This document shows positions 37,801 to 46,474 of a stretch of DNA of 64,000 bases, in pieces. A program made the position numbers and the translations under genes. The notes under the pieces are model-generated. The model was given only the letters and a program-made list of their open reading frames with translations. It was not told the DNA's origin and ran no database searches. How positions within the stretch are numbered: the stretch's first letter is position 1; the number at the start of each line of letters is the position of its first letter. Source of the stretch: G963663495 sp963663495 (lineage in GTDB: Bacteria; Bacteroidota; Rhodothermia; Rhodothermales; Bin80); NCBI GenBank assembly GCA_963663495.1, contig OY760427.1:2046001-2110000 (forward strand), written 5' to 3'.

Positions 37801-38235
37801 AATGAGGCCCAAGTCAACGTTCTCCTCCTCAAAGGCGACGCTGGTGAGTCGCTTGTAAAGCCTACGACTGGTAGTATATAACCCTTCGTAGCGGATTGAA
37901 AACGGCTCCCATAGTACACTGCGATCCTCCCGCATAATCAGGAAGAGCGTCTTGCTCCCCGTGGATTCAGCCGCATCGTGAATCTTATCATCCGTGGTGT
38001 ACGGAAAGATTGCCTGGTCCGCGTTACCTCTCCCTGCGGTTAGCGCACCGTTGCTGGAAATAAACATCCAGTGGTCGTACGCACTTACCACCGTCATCAG
38101 GAACGGCCGGATTCTGTCGTATTGATTGATGCAATAGAACTCGCTGCCATCTATCGCACGGAGCGTACCACTAACTTCGTTTGCCGGGATGTTGAGGCGG
38201 GCGCCGCCGACCTCAATGCGGCTACGAGTCGACAT
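34825..38235 (-). CDS. Very large GH94-like glycoside hydrolase/phosphorylase
   Basis: About 1,136 aa from the ATG at 38235 (MSTRSRIEVGG), which overlaps the stop of the upstream glycosidase by 14 bases. An N-terminal beta-rich region resembles the sugar-binding domain of cellobiose-phosphorylase-type enzymes. A central all-helical part has IGYWGDHQAAYLIKLLELA and QRPEWNDANNALAG; EWNDxxN resembles the DWNDxxN motif with the catalytic Asp of GH94. No signal peptide is seen, so it is cytoplasmic. It probably acts on a beta-linked oligosaccharide brought in by the neighbouring transporter. It is much longer than ordinary cellobiose phosphorylases (about 800 aa), so the exact family is uncertain. 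Confidence 0.7.
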   Translation of the reverse strand: MSTRSRIEVGGARLNIPANEVSGTLRAIDGSEFYCINQYDRIRPFLMTVVSAYDHWMFISSNGALTAGRGNADQAIFPYTTDDKIHDAAESTGSKTLFLIMREDRSVLWEPFSIRYEGLYTTSRRLYKRLTSVAFEEENVDLGLIFRYSWAASDAHGFVRRCTITNSSDRPLSLEVLDGIQNVLPSGVSELLTVRRSTLVDAYKMAELEGTLGIYSLSSLIVDRPEPSEALRATTVWGTGLDTDCLLLSSRQLSSFRRGQPLRPEHEVRAERGAYFMNARLDLQPGESRNWLMAADVLQGPAEVAHTRNMLRNRAALVASLTKDIADADDALQRLIASSDGFQRTNDRTNDARHASNTLFNVMRGGLFRDQYTVRKQSFRTYVQKRNALLFERESVAIDALPETLTYQALCAADWGAHMRRIVLEYLPLSFSRRHGDPSRPWNRFSIRKSGMSFEGNWRDIFQNWEALARSCPQYLPGMIATFVSASTPDGYNPYRITHQGVEWEVPDPSDPWAHIGYWGDHQAAYLIKLLELARSHDEDTLLALLHERCFAFANVPYRIRSFDDIVRDPHHSIDFDSVLDRTIRDRVQRIGWDGKLVQDDDGEIALVTLAEKLLLVLLVRLTNLVPGVGIWMNTQRPEWNDANNALAGRGVSTVTLCFLHRFTAFVAALPSSSSFELSEATASYLDATLLALSDTDPESAAEPCRRQILMERLGLAGDAYRRQVYGPKFIGSRTSVDGNTVQALCCHTLAFTAHAIGQARRPDGLYHAYSVLDYRPGNRAAIRTLQPMLEGQVAVLSSGVLTAEEAVALATALRSSTLYRQDQHSYLLYPDRTLPRFVQRNVVPEEIIASSLLLRSMLDSGASQLVGRRRDGRYYFNPDFRNAADVQEALDALATNGRLHVSSEEAAYVLEAYEQVFNHSTFTGRSGSFFKYEGLGCIYWHMVSKLLLALNESFHRAVAEDASARTIQRLATLYYEVRSGIGQDKSVAEYGAVCTEPYSHTPGHTGAQQPGLTGQVKEDILSRWGELGVVIRSGTVSFTGALLRHDEFLDCRAQYTYINVHGNSHTITLHAGELAFTYCQVPIVYHNQADEYVQVISSDGSRRMQGMELDAASCSDLFNRTGRITRVDVAIRPAA

Positions 38236-39550
38236 AGAAGGGCATATTCGCGTGGGCGGCATTGCCATTGCCGTCACGGACGTACACGAATAGGCGGTAT
38301 GCTCCTTCCTCAGATGGAGCCAAGAGTGTGACCTCAGGTCCAGATGCATCTGCAATTAACCCGGATAACGTTTCCGGTACCGCCTCGTCATCTCCCCCGT
38401 GCCCCAAGTCTGTGCTTTCGTGCATTACCTCCCACATGTACAGCAGGGTGTCTTGTTCGGCATCGTGCGCGATCACATGGGCCATATAGGTCTGGCCGGC
38501 CTCAAGACGAATGTTATCATCGGCTCCCATCCCTGCAAGAATGGCTGATTCGAGCGTAGGTGTTCGATTCTCCGGCCACGCACCGGTCCAGATGCTGTGC
38601 ATCACATCTACGGGTTCTGTTTTTTCACCGGAGGGTAGGAATAATCCATACCACGTAGGAGTTCGTTCCTGCTTCTGCCCCCACAGAAACACGTACGATC
38701 CGAGGCACAATGTTGTGTCAGAAGCGATCGCTGTTTCGTAGCGACGCCGGTAGAACTCGGCTTTAACACTGCTATTATTCTCAATTGGAGCTCCCCATTC
38801 TGTGCTATTGACCTCCCAGTGCCCAGTCGCTCCCCACTCCGTGACCATATAGGGGATATCCCATGCTATTTCCTCAAGATACCGGGGAAGGTTTGTGATG
38901 TCGGCATACATCTGTATGCTAACGAGGTCCAAGTCTGTCGCTCGCTCACGAATATCTTGTGCAAGATCCGGACCGATACCGGCGAGCATCGTTGTCGTGG
39001 GGTGGTTTGGATCCACCTCGTGGATCATACGGGAAATGTCATTCACGGCATCCCAAACCTTAGGATTAGCAGCGCCCAGGTTCAGCTCGTTACCTATGCC
39101 CCACATAAGCAAGGCAGGGTGGTCCTTGTACTTCATTACCTCCTCTCGCACCGTTTCCAATTGCTGCGCCACGGCGTCTGCATCGTCGTAATCAAATCCG
39201 AACACACCGCGTCCTTCACCGGGGCGTTCGCGGGCAATCTCTAAGCCCATCGTTACCAGCAGCCCGTGTTCGTGCGCTTCGTCAAGCACCTCTAGCCCTG
39301 TCTTCCTGCCGTTCTCTGTGCGCCAGGTCCGGAAGGAGTTGCCACCATGGGCAGCTAGTGTTCCAATATCTCCGAACTCAAGGCCTGCGCCATTAATGTA
39401 GAATGGATGGTCGTCCACAAATAGTTGCCAACGCCCGTCCGTCTGTCGGACTTCAACATGGCGGGGACCGTCTGGCGGGTGGGGCATTTTCGCTCCGCCG
39501 TAACATGCCGAAAGAAAAATGATCAGTCCTGCGAGTATTAGCCGGGTCAT
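38222..39550 (-). CDS. Glycosidase lipoprotein, GH2/GH5-like TIM barrel
   Basis: 442 aa with signal peptide and lipobox (LIIFLSACYG, Cys about 16), so anchored in the outer or inner membrane. A (beta/alpha)8 clan-A fold with LMWGIGNELNLG (acid/base Glu) and YMVTEWGATGHW (nucleophile Glu) follows the usual order. The C-terminal 110 residues form an Ig/cadherin-like domain (TYMAHVIAHDAEQDTLLYMWEV). Second gene of the MFS-GH-GH94 run: 11 bp after the transporter stop, overlapping the GH94-like start. It probably trims an external beta-glycan before uptake. Substrate unknown. Confidence 0.82.
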   Translation of the reverse strand: MTRLILAGLIIFLSACYGGAKMPHPPDGPRHVEVRQTDGRWQLFVDDHPFYINGAGLEFGDIGTLAAHGGNSFRTWRTENGRKTGLEVLDEAHEHGLLVTMGLEIARERPGEGRGVFGFDYDDADAVAQQLETVREEVMKYKDHPALLMWGIGNELNLGAANPKVWDAVNDISRMIHEVDPNHPTTTMLAGIGPDLAQDIRERATDLDLVSIQMYADITNLPRYLEEIAWDIPYMVTEWGATGHWEVNSTEWGAPIENNSSVKAEFYRRRYETAIASDTTLCLGSYVFLWGQKQERTPTWYGLFLPSGEKTEPVDVMHSIWTGAWPENRTPTLESAILAGMGADDNIRLEAGQTYMAHVIAHDAEQDTLLYMWEVMHESTDLGHGGDDEAVPETLSGLIADASGPEVTLLAPSEEGAYRLFVYVRDGNGNAAHANMPFYVDS

Positions 39551-39561
39551 GCGTATATGCG

Positions 39562-41166
39562 CTATTGGGCAGAAGACGTTTTAATGAGAATCGCTTCCAG
39601 TTCCTCTAGTGACCGCCCTTTCGTCTCGGGGAGTAGTATGAATACGAAGATAAAGCCGATGGCTGTGAAAATGCCGAAAATCAGAAACGTTGTTCCGCTG
39701 CCCAATGTGGCAAGCTCCCACGGAAACACCTGCTGCACAGCAAAGCTGGTGGCGCTGTTGATCAGTCCGACAAATGAGATTGCAATGCCGCGAATCGCAT
39801 TCGGGAAGAGCTCCGAGAACAGTACCCACATCACGGGTCCCGCAGACGCAGCGAACGAAGCGACGAAGAACAGAATACCAAATATGATTACAGCGGTGTT
39901 TGCATCAATTGCGTTGGCGATGAGTTCCGATTCGTGTTCCAATGCTAGTGCGGGGCCAAGTGTCAACGATAGCGCACGCTTATACGCTACATCGCTTTCA
40001 AAAGTCTGCCCGACCAGTGGGGCAAGTACATCTGATTCGATGCCCGTCGGCAAATCAAGGAGTATGTCGTCGTTAAGCGTGTAGGAGGCGGCGTAAAAGC
40101 CGCTGGCGAGCACAATCATTGATACCGCAATGCCTGCAAGGCCTGTACAAAGCAGCGGCTTTCTGCCCACCCGATCAATTAGCATGATGGCAACTACCGT
40201 GAACACGAGGTTTACCAAGCCCACAAGTATTGCTTGAACAAATGACGCGTCCGTTCCGATGCCGGACTGCTCAAATATCATCGGAGCGTAAAAGAACACC
40301 GCGTTAATACCAGTCAGCTGCTGGACCATCGCAATGATAATGCCAATGAGGAGCACCAATCTTAGAGGTTTGGCAAACAGCTTGAAGAAGCGTTGATCAC
40401 GCCAGTTAGCCAACATTGAATGTGCTGACAAACGCTTGGGTGCAGCTTTGGCGTTCAGGCTTTGTTTGATGGAGTTCAATTCGTAGTGGGCGATTCTCAT
40501 GCCATTCGCGCGCTCCATGATCGCAAGTCCGGCCTGTTCACGACCGTGCATTACCAGCCAACGCGGACTCTCAGGCACCGCCAAGAGGCCAAAGAAGTAT
40601 AGAACGGCGGGTAAGGTTTCAAGGCCGAGCATCCATCGCCAGTTGTACTCGTCAAAAGCAAGCGACTGTGCCCAGGCAGCCTCTGAATCTCCAAGCTGAA
40701 GAATGAGGTAGTTTGTGAAGAACGCGACAGATATGCCAATAACAATATTGAGCTGGTTAAACGATACCATCTGTCCTCGGATGGCTGGTGGTGCCAGCTC
40801 TGCGATGTACATCGGCGCGATTATCAGGGAGGCTCCAACCCCGAAGCCGCCAATCATGCGAGCTATCACCAACAGTCCGTAGGTGGGAGCCAAGGCGGAT
40901 CCGATGGCCGATATGGCGTAAAGTATGGCTGCGGCGTAAAGGATAGTACGCCGACCGAACCTATCGCTCAGCGGGCCGGCTACAAGCATGGCGAGTGCAG
41001 ATGTTGCCGTCAGGGAGCTGACGGCCCATCCCAGTTGCAGCTTGCTGAGCGAGAATTCGGTTTCGATGAACCCGACAACGCCGGAAATCACTGAGGCGTC
41101 AAAGCCCATTAAAAAGCCCCCCAAGGCTACTATCAGGGCGGTCCGGATAACAAAAGTCCGATTCAT
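39562..41166 (-). CDS. MFS sugar:H+ symporter
   Basis: 534 aa, about 12 membrane segments. Sugar-porter family marks: GFDASVISG in TM1, DRFGRRT between TM2 and TM3, PESPRWL after TM6, DRVGRKP between TM8 and TM9, and PETKGRSLEELE at the C-terminus. A loop of about 70 extra residues before the last TM pair (NDDILLDLPTGIESD...) is longer than usual; this variant is seen in sugar porters of the Bacteroidota, to my knowledge. First gene of the cluster with the two glycosidases. Imports a mono- or disaccharide with protons. Confidence 0.9.
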   Translation of the reverse strand: MNRTFVIRTALIVALGGFLMGFDASVISGVVGFIETEFSLSKLQLGWAVSSLTATSALAMLVAGPLSDRFGRRTILYAAAILYAISAIGSALAPTYGLLVIARMIGGFGVGASLIIAPMYIAELAPPAIRGQMVSFNQLNIVIGISVAFFTNYLILQLGDSEAAWAQSLAFDEYNWRWMLGLETLPAVLYFFGLLAVPESPRWLVMHGREQAGLAIMERANGMRIAHYELNSIKQSLNAKAAPKRLSAHSMLANWRDQRFFKLFAKPLRLVLLIGIIIAMVQQLTGINAVFFYAPMIFEQSGIGTDASFVQAILVGLVNLVFTVVAIMLIDRVGRKPLLCTGLAGIAVSMIVLASGFYAASYTLNDDILLDLPTGIESDVLAPLVGQTFESDVAYKRALSLTLGPALALEHESELIANAIDANTAVIIFGILFFVASFAASAGPVMWVLFSELFPNAIRGIAISFVGLINSATSFAVQQVFPWELATLGSGTTFLIFGIFTAIGFIFVFILLPETKGRSLEELEAILIKTSSAQ

Positions 41167-41394
41167 ATGCTGTGGTGGGTGAGAAGCCCGTAACAGCGTC
41201 AGGCTACTGTGAGACGCAGGCGCAATTCATGTTGGATGCCATCAGGCGGCGGCCTCTTTGGCTGTCAGGTGCCTTTTCGAATGCACAATTGTACGAACGC
41301 AAATGTAAGCATCCCCGGTACAACTTGCGGGAACGGTATCAGTGCACATTTGTCGGTAGCTTCCATGCCTTCTCTGAGCACCCGTCTTGCGTAT

Positions 41395-41468
41395 CCTAAC
41401 TTCGCAATCCGGTCAGGGGAAACGCTGAGTTCAGTCTCCAATTCTCTCGTTTTTCCCTCTCTAATAGG
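41395..41468. repeat. Dispersed relic repeat R1, copy 1
   Basis: About 74 bases (plus-strand CCTAACTTCGCAATCC ... CTAATAGG) recur in the other orientation at 54542-54612. On the minus strand it lies in a 135-codon ORF (41265-41672) with EGKTRELETELSVSPDR, so both are probably pieces of one lost IS gene that I cannot name. Confidence 0.6.
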
Positions 41469-41532
41469 GCTATTTCGGCTAAGTTCGGCGTTTTTCGACC
41501 TTTCTTGGAAAAGACTATGTAGTGCTATAGAG

Positions 41533-41557
41533 GTTGGGGGAGGTGTCCTCCCCCAAC
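41533..41557. repeat. Perfect 11-bp hairpin
   Basis: GTTGGGGGAGG and its exact complement with a 3-base loop (TGT). Followed by GGTACC-ATACCA-GGTACC. No T-run. May be a terminator or IS end. Confidence 0.6.
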
Positions 41558-41654
41558 ACCCCGGTACCATACCAGGTACCAATTCCACACCCCGATCATG
41601 TTTATCCGAAACCGACCCTACAAACGTAAAGACGGTAAGAAATGCAACAGCTTT

Positions 41655-41698
41655 GCCCTGCCCGTCGCCCATAAGTCATTATAGGCGACGGGCAGGGC
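41655..41698. repeat. Perfect 15-bp inverted repeat with 14-base loop
   Basis: GCCCTGCCCGTCGCC (41655-41669) and its exact complement (41684-41698). The left arm plus loop is also found in repeat R2 at 17070-17096, but the right arm is unique to this site. Strong hairpin on either strand; function unknown. Confidence 0.75.
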
Positions 41699-42002
41699 TT
41701 GCCGCAAAAGGTCACAAGCACCGTCGCAGAACCAAGTTGATAACCTAAAATGGTCGGTACCTTCGTGCAAGTCGAAGATCACTTGCAGTTGGCGCCAAAG
41801 GTTGCATCACACGGCAGGATGGAACGGCAGTTCATTTCCATTATGGCCGCTGCCCCATAACCCGACGAACCGGGCAATTGGATTGTGTCGAAAAAAGGTC
41901 AAGAACCCGGGCATTTTGCTAGACCATTCCGTAGGCGCGCGTTCGAACCCCTTTATTCGGTAATAAGTCTCCGTCGAGCCACGACATCGTAACCCAAGGC
42001 CA
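41699..42002. other. Intergenic, no gene supported
   Basis: About 300 bases between the hairpins and the isomerase stop. Short ORFs only, none recognisable. Confidence 0.3.
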
Positions 42003-42971
42003 TCACGAGAGAGCATCCTTGCAGAATTCTACGCACTTTGCCATTTCTGCGAGTACATCCGAGCCTTCCGGAATTGGGTATTCCAATTCAATCATGGCTG
42101 TTATCGGGTATTGTTCATCGCGCAACAACCGCAGTACATCTCCAATAGGCGTGTCTCCCTCGCCCCATGGTAGGTTGTCGCCGCCATTGTCTGGTGAACG
42201 GCGATCCTTAAGATGCAAATGCGAAATCCGGTCATGGTATTGTTGCAGCACCGGGACAGGAGATGTTCCTAATCCTGCGACATAATGGCCTATGTCCAAG
42301 TTCAGCATGTTGTAGTGCGAAAACGACAAGGGGGTATCAAAGCTAAAGTGTTCGTCAGCCACCTGAGTGTGATTGTGAAAGCCTACCACCATCTCGTGAC
42401 GGGTGGCGAAAGGTCCTAGGCGCTCCGCGCTTTCGTCGGAAATCTCCATGGAGATTCCGCGGGCCCCCACAGCACGTGCCGCATTGAATGAGTAGTCTAT
42501 GTGCTCATCGGTCCACGATGCGCTTCCAAGCTTGAGGATGTCAATATCCACGCCCGCGTCACGATACATTGTGCCCAGCGTCTTGAAACGATCCATTGGC
42601 GCAGAGCTTCGCCAAGCTCCCATTTCCGATTCAGCCTCGGCACGTGCTGCGCGAAAGGTAGCGCGCTCATCCGGACTCATTGCTCTAAAATTGCTTGGAA
42701 ATCCCGGTCCAGTCGGTGCGCCGGCAAATACTTCTGCCGGCGATCCCATCAGCTCAATCGTGCTAAGCCCCAAATCAACCATATAACCCAGAATCTTTTC
42801 AGCGCTGCTGGGAATCTGACGGAAGCTATACGAGATTGCACCGATCTGTACGCCATCGCGCCTTGGGAGGCGGGGCACAAATGCCCCGATGGTTGCGGCA
42901 GATGTCGCACCAAGAAACTGACGCCGAGAAAGACGATTTGTTATGCTTGAATTTTTTTGTATGCCGGTCAT
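42003..42971 (-). CDS. TAT-exported sugar phosphate isomerase/epimerase-like protein
   Basis: 322 aa from the ATG at 42971; the frame is open far upstream, but only this start puts the twin-arginine signal (SRRQFLGATSAATIGAF) at the N-terminus. AP-endonuclease-2/xylose-isomerase-like TIM barrel: GLSTIELMG, VGFHNHTQ, MLNLDIGHYVAG, ISHLHLKDRR and MIELEYP supply the His/Glu/Asp metal ligands. Acts in the periplasm on a sugar. It lies upstream of the transporter/glycosidase run on the same strand but is separated from it by about 840 bp of relic sequence, so it may have been one cluster that was opened by insertions. Substrate unknown. Confidence 0.85.
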   Translation of the reverse strand: MTGIQKNSSITNRLSRRQFLGATSAATIGAFVPRLPRRDGVQIGAISYSFRQIPSSAEKILGYMVDLGLSTIELMGSPAEVFAGAPTGPGFPSNFRAMSPDERATFRAARAEAESEMGAWRSSAPMDRFKTLGTMYRDAGVDIDILKLGSASWTDEHIDYSFNAARAVGARGISMEISDESAERLGPFATRHEMVVGFHNHTQVADEHFSFDTPLSFSHYNMLNLDIGHYVAGLGTSPVPVLQQYHDRISHLHLKDRRSPDNGGDNLPWGEGDTPIGDVLRLLRDEQYPITAMIELEYPIPEGSDVLAEMAKCVEFCKDALS

Positions 42972-43445
42972 CACTGTAAGGGGTGCTTCTGGTCGTGGGG
43001 TTTGTGGGGGTTCCTTACTCAAACGATACTTGCTCAAGATACTGCGCAACTGCAAGAGATGCCTTTCGCTTGTTTGCTTGGCAAACGAACACCTTCTGTT
43101 ATCTCGGTCAGCTGGTGTCATTGTGGGAGCTTGTGCGTTCGTCGTCAAGCGATTTCTTGCGACGCGATTGGGCGTGACGCCCAACCTATATGTCCGGTTG
43201 CCATTAGACAGGGGAGGAGTCCCAACCCCAAAGCGCCCCGCCTGGAAGCTGATCGTCATCCAACAATGCGTGGGCAAGTCATCAATATTTCGCTCAAAAC
43301 CTCGCATAGTCTTTGAGACCATTGATCGTTGAAACACACTCAACGATGGTGCTGCTTAGTGTGCAACGGTGCATTACAGAGGGCCGGAAAGAAGCTGGCC
43401 AGGTTATCGCGTAAGGGGGATCATATAGCTAAGCCGTGGCTTGGT
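42972..43445. other. Intergenic upstream of the isomerase gene
   Basis: About 470 bases. The isomerase frame stays open to 43343 without a family-like extension. No other gene is supported; the isomerase promoter should lie here. Confidence 0.3.
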
Positions 43446-43640
43446 CTGCCCTTCCCCCATAAATCATCCATTACGGTTCGATTGTTCGTCATTTCTGGTC
43501 AACTCTCGCTGGCATAGCTGTCGGAATATCTCGGGTATTTCGGCCTGACAGGTATGGTGTGTGACTTGAGGTGAATAATGGCCTCCTTTCGTGCGGATAC
43601 GCGATCTCTTTCCTGCGCCGCTTCCACTGCCCTTATTACC
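43446..43640 (-). repeat. Dispersed relic repeat R2, copy 2, with end of an IS66 tnpA-like gene
   Basis: Matches 60895-61076 in the opposite orientation (CTGCCCTTCCCCCATAAATC ... TTGAGGTGAATAATG). Read on the minus strand it carries a degenerate 3' end of the same tnpA-like frame. The right part continues into the DruA-like gene region. Confidence 0.6.
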
Positions 43641-43685
43641 GATTCATTTTTTTGACATTCTGAAACTTGTTTCTTGTGTTGCGGC

Positions 43686-44280
43686 ATGTTTCAACGAAGT
43701 CAGGTCTTACGAACGCTCACCGCTCCCTGCAATGGAGACCGTTTGGACAGGGTTCTTGCCGACGATCGTTGGCGGTTTCGCACGCAGATAGCGCGCGCTG
43801 TCTGTGAGGAGTTCGGGTTTTTTGATGCACGGGGCGAACCGCAGGTGAGCAACTGTGCGCAGGCTTTATCGAAGTTGGAGGCCCGGGGAAGGATTGTGTT
43901 GCCCAAGCCCGAGAATTGTAATGCGGCTAAGGCGGAACCGCGTAGGCGCGAGGAGCGGGTACCGGATCCGATAGCGTTACCGGACACGGTACACGGTGTC
44001 CCGGGGGTTGACGATTGAGTTGGTTGAGACGGACGAGCAGCGTGTGGTGTGGAACACGTTGTTGCACTTTGAGCATCCGAGGCGTACGACCACATTTGTG
44101 GGAGCGCAGGTACGCTATCTGATAGGCAGTGCCCATGGTTACCTGGGAGCGGTGGGATTTTCGGCGGCGGCGTTGCGCCTGGCGCCCAGGGATTGCTGGA
44201 TGGCGTGGAGTGATGAGCAGCGCAAGGCGCATTTGCACCGTGTGGTGTGTTTGAGTCGTTTTCTGATACGGGGGCAGTGA
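43686..44280 (+). pseudogene. DruA/DUF4338-like gene, frameshifted and cut by IS66
   Basis: N-terminal part: RFRTQIARAVCEEFGFFDARGEPQ and KLEARGRIVLPKPE, like the start of DUF4338 proteins. One base out of frame near 44005, the second frame gives LTIELVETDEQ, RYLIGSAHGYLGAVGFSAAALRLAPRDCWMAWSDEQR and VVCLSRFLIR, the hallmark of DUF4338. The homology ends at about 44278, where an IS66 fragment begins, so the C-terminal half is gone. DUF4338 occurs in DruA of the Druantia anti-phage system and in many transposase-associated proteins. No DruB-E neighbours are present, so a transposon-associated gene is the likelier origin. Confidence 0.7.
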
Positions 44281-45259
44281 TACGTCGCTACCTTCGCAAT
44301 CCAATCCCCCATTGTAGCAGCCGATAGCTTCACGCCATGGCGCTGAAACTTCTTCCGCAGCCGGTTTAGCGGCACATGATCCACGTATTTGGCTACCGCC
44401 AAGTACGCCAACAACCCCGGACCCGCCTTCCCCTTCGGTATGACACGCTTCGGCAACGGCGCTATGACCACCCCCTTGCGAGTCTCCTTGCAGACAACGT
44501 ACTTCGGCCGCACAATCTGTACTACCCTCGTGAAGCCCGGCACATATTCCAGGTACTCCGTTACTTCCTCGCCGATGTACTTCATACCCGCGGTGCTGCC
44601 CTCCGGCTCAAGGCGGATCACCTCTCTGGGCAGATGGTCCGGAAGCGGCCCGCGCACCGGCTTGTTCTTCCCACGCCGCTTGCGCTTTACCAGGACATAC
44701 TCGTCCTCCTCCTCCTCGGGCTCAACAGCTACTGGTTCCTCTCCAAACAACCGGCCTTGCTGCGCATTGTCCGCCGGCGTGTAATGCTCACTCTTTTTGC
44801 CAGGGAGTAGGCGATACGCTTGTTCCAACCTATCTTCCAGATGGCTAATCTTCGCAGCCATATCCGCGATGTTCTTGGATAGACGATCTGCTTTTTTCTC
44901 CAAGCGACGGACCTGCTTTCGCAGATCCTTGTTCTCAGCCTCTTGGTTTCTTAGCCTCTGAAAAGGACTTCACCGGCAGGAGAAGAGGGGGAGAAAGATG
45001 CCTTGGGCCGCATAATTTATGTGCATGTGCGCCCTCCACAATGTTCCGATTCTTCTACCCCAAAACCCATGTTTTTTGTCCCCAAAAGCGCTGATTGCTG
45101 ACTGCATTCAGGCGCCTGGACGATAAGCTGCACACCACTCCGAAATTCCCATATCGGCACACCAAACCCGGCGTATAATCACCATGCACTAAGCTCTACA
45201 AGCGGACTACGCAGACCAATGCTAAGCCCGCTTTATCATGTACTTCACCGTACGGATAC
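44281..45259 (-). mobile_element. IS66 element fragment, copy 2
   Basis: Holds the 5' 44% of the tnpC gene and the right terminal repeat (...GTACTTCACCGTACGGATAC ending 45259). The break at 44281 corresponds to 18282 in the intact copy. The transposase is a pseudogene: one A is missing in the run near 44963, shifting the normal start, and the 3' part is absent. Confidence 0.85.
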
Positions 45260-45563
45260 GGATCAAGTGCTGCATGATGACGCTGCAGGACAGGCGTGCG
45301 AAAGACTCAACCCTGCTTTCAGTTTATGCGCTGTCAATGGCTATCGGAGTAGTTTGTGTTCCGCATCGCTGGTTCACCGATGCGGCTGCTTATACTTTCA
45401 ATTATAGGGCAACTCAAGCGCTACCGGGCAGGACACACGATTGCGCCGGCGAATACACTCGGGTGATGCCGAGCATGTACCGGATGGAGAGCAGTCGGGC
45501 ACCATCGGAATGACCGCATTGGCGCAATTGCGAACCACGACAGCTATCCATGAAGGAGGATTG
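45260..45563. other. No recognisable gene
   Basis: About 300 bases between the IS66 end and the tmRNA 3' end. Small ORFs without family resemblance. The transcription terminator of the tmRNA should lie at its right-hand edge on the minus strand, but I see no clear hairpin with a T-run. Confidence 0.3.
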
Positions 45564-45963
45564 TGGAGATGCCGGGAATCGAACCCGGGTCCGGATGGAC
45601 GCACTCAATGAGCGTCTACGCGTGTAGGCTACCATTACGTTCTCGTCGCAAATTTCGCCGGCAACCAAAGCAGTTCGCTGACAAAGGCTGATGTGTTTCT
45701 TACTGCCGCCCGTCCAGCCACAACAGGCAGGCAGCCAGCTCATGTACCGATGGTAATCGGTAAAGTCGATGCCTCCAAGCACGCCCACAAGCAAGCGCAA
45801 AGCCGGATATTCCGGCGCAAGGAGACAGACGGTGGACTATGCCACCATCGCGTACGAGTAATCGTTCGCAGTTACGTGTTTCCTGGCGATTGGTACGAGC
45901 ATGCCAGGAAGCTCGACGCGCGGCCCACGGTATCATTCCACCCGTCGAAGCCGTGTCATCCCC
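45564..45963 (-). ncRNA. ssrA: tmRNA (transfer-messenger RNA)
   Basis: About 400 nt. The 5' end GGGGATGACACGGCTTCGAC pairs with the 3' CATCTCC (7-bp acceptor stem, one G-U). The T arm reads GGGTTCGATTCCCGGCATCTCC. CCA is not encoded. The tag frame follows a TAACT upstream element: GCG AAC GAT TAC TCG TAC GCG ATG GTG GCA TAG, giving the degradation tag ANDYSYAMVA. It rescues stalled ribosomes with SmpB. Both ends, the tag and the stems are visible, so the call is strong; the exact 3' end is set by the acceptor stem. Confidence 0.95.
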
Positions 45964-46012
45964 AATTGGTCAAAGAACGCGGCTGTGGTACGGCAGTCAC
46001 CGCAATGGGGTT

Positions 46013-46444
46013 TCAAAGGCGGCGATCCCGGTACACACCCGTCCCCAGAGCTATCAGATTCTCGCGGTAGAACGCTTTATCTAACGGCTGCACGATGCTG
46101 CGACGAAGCGAACGTCTAAGGAAGGGTATCTTACTGCGATTTCCGGTTACGTAATGTCGGTAAGGGTGGATAAACAGGCGAACATGGCCTTCGGCCATTA
46201 CCACAGCTTCAACCGATACCACGACCCTATAAAGACCCCAATGTCGCACCCTTCGCGGGATACCTACGACAACATTGTTCGCCTCGGTCTTTCCCAATGA
46301 CCATCCGGAAGCGGTAAATGCGCGCTGGACTCGTTCAATAGCTGTCGCACTTTGAGCCTCATTGCCGTAGTCCTGGTATAGCGGAAACAACGAGGGGGTA
46401 CACCCTGCATACAACAGCAGTACGGCAGCGGCGCGGAGTAACAT
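46013..46444 (-). CDS. Hypothetical lipoprotein
   Basis: 143 aa. N-terminal MLLRAAAVLLLYAGC is a short lipoprotein signal with Cys at 15. The mature part has no family I recognise; it contains VVVGIPRRVRHWGLYRVVVSVEAVVMAEGHVRLFIHP, probably a beta-rich fold. It lies 30 bp downstream of the alpha/beta hydrolase on the same strand, so probably co-transcribed. Confidence 0.6.
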   Translation of the reverse strand: MLLRAAAVLLLYAGCTPSLFPLYQDYGNEAQSATAIERVQRAFTASGWSLGKTEANNVVVGIPRRVRHWGLYRVVVSVEAVVMAEGHVRLFIHPYRHYVTGNRSKIPFLRRSLRRSIVQPLDKAFYRENLIALGTGVYRDRRL

Positions 46445-46474
46445 CCTGTACGATGGGATAGCGAGTGCGGTACC

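Noticed and set aside
41209..41748. 179-aa plus-strand ORF
   Set aside because: Low-complexity composition, spans two hairpins and repeat R1, no domain.
43686..44280. A Druantia defence system
   Set aside because: Only a broken DruA-like domain is present, with none of the other Druantia genes.
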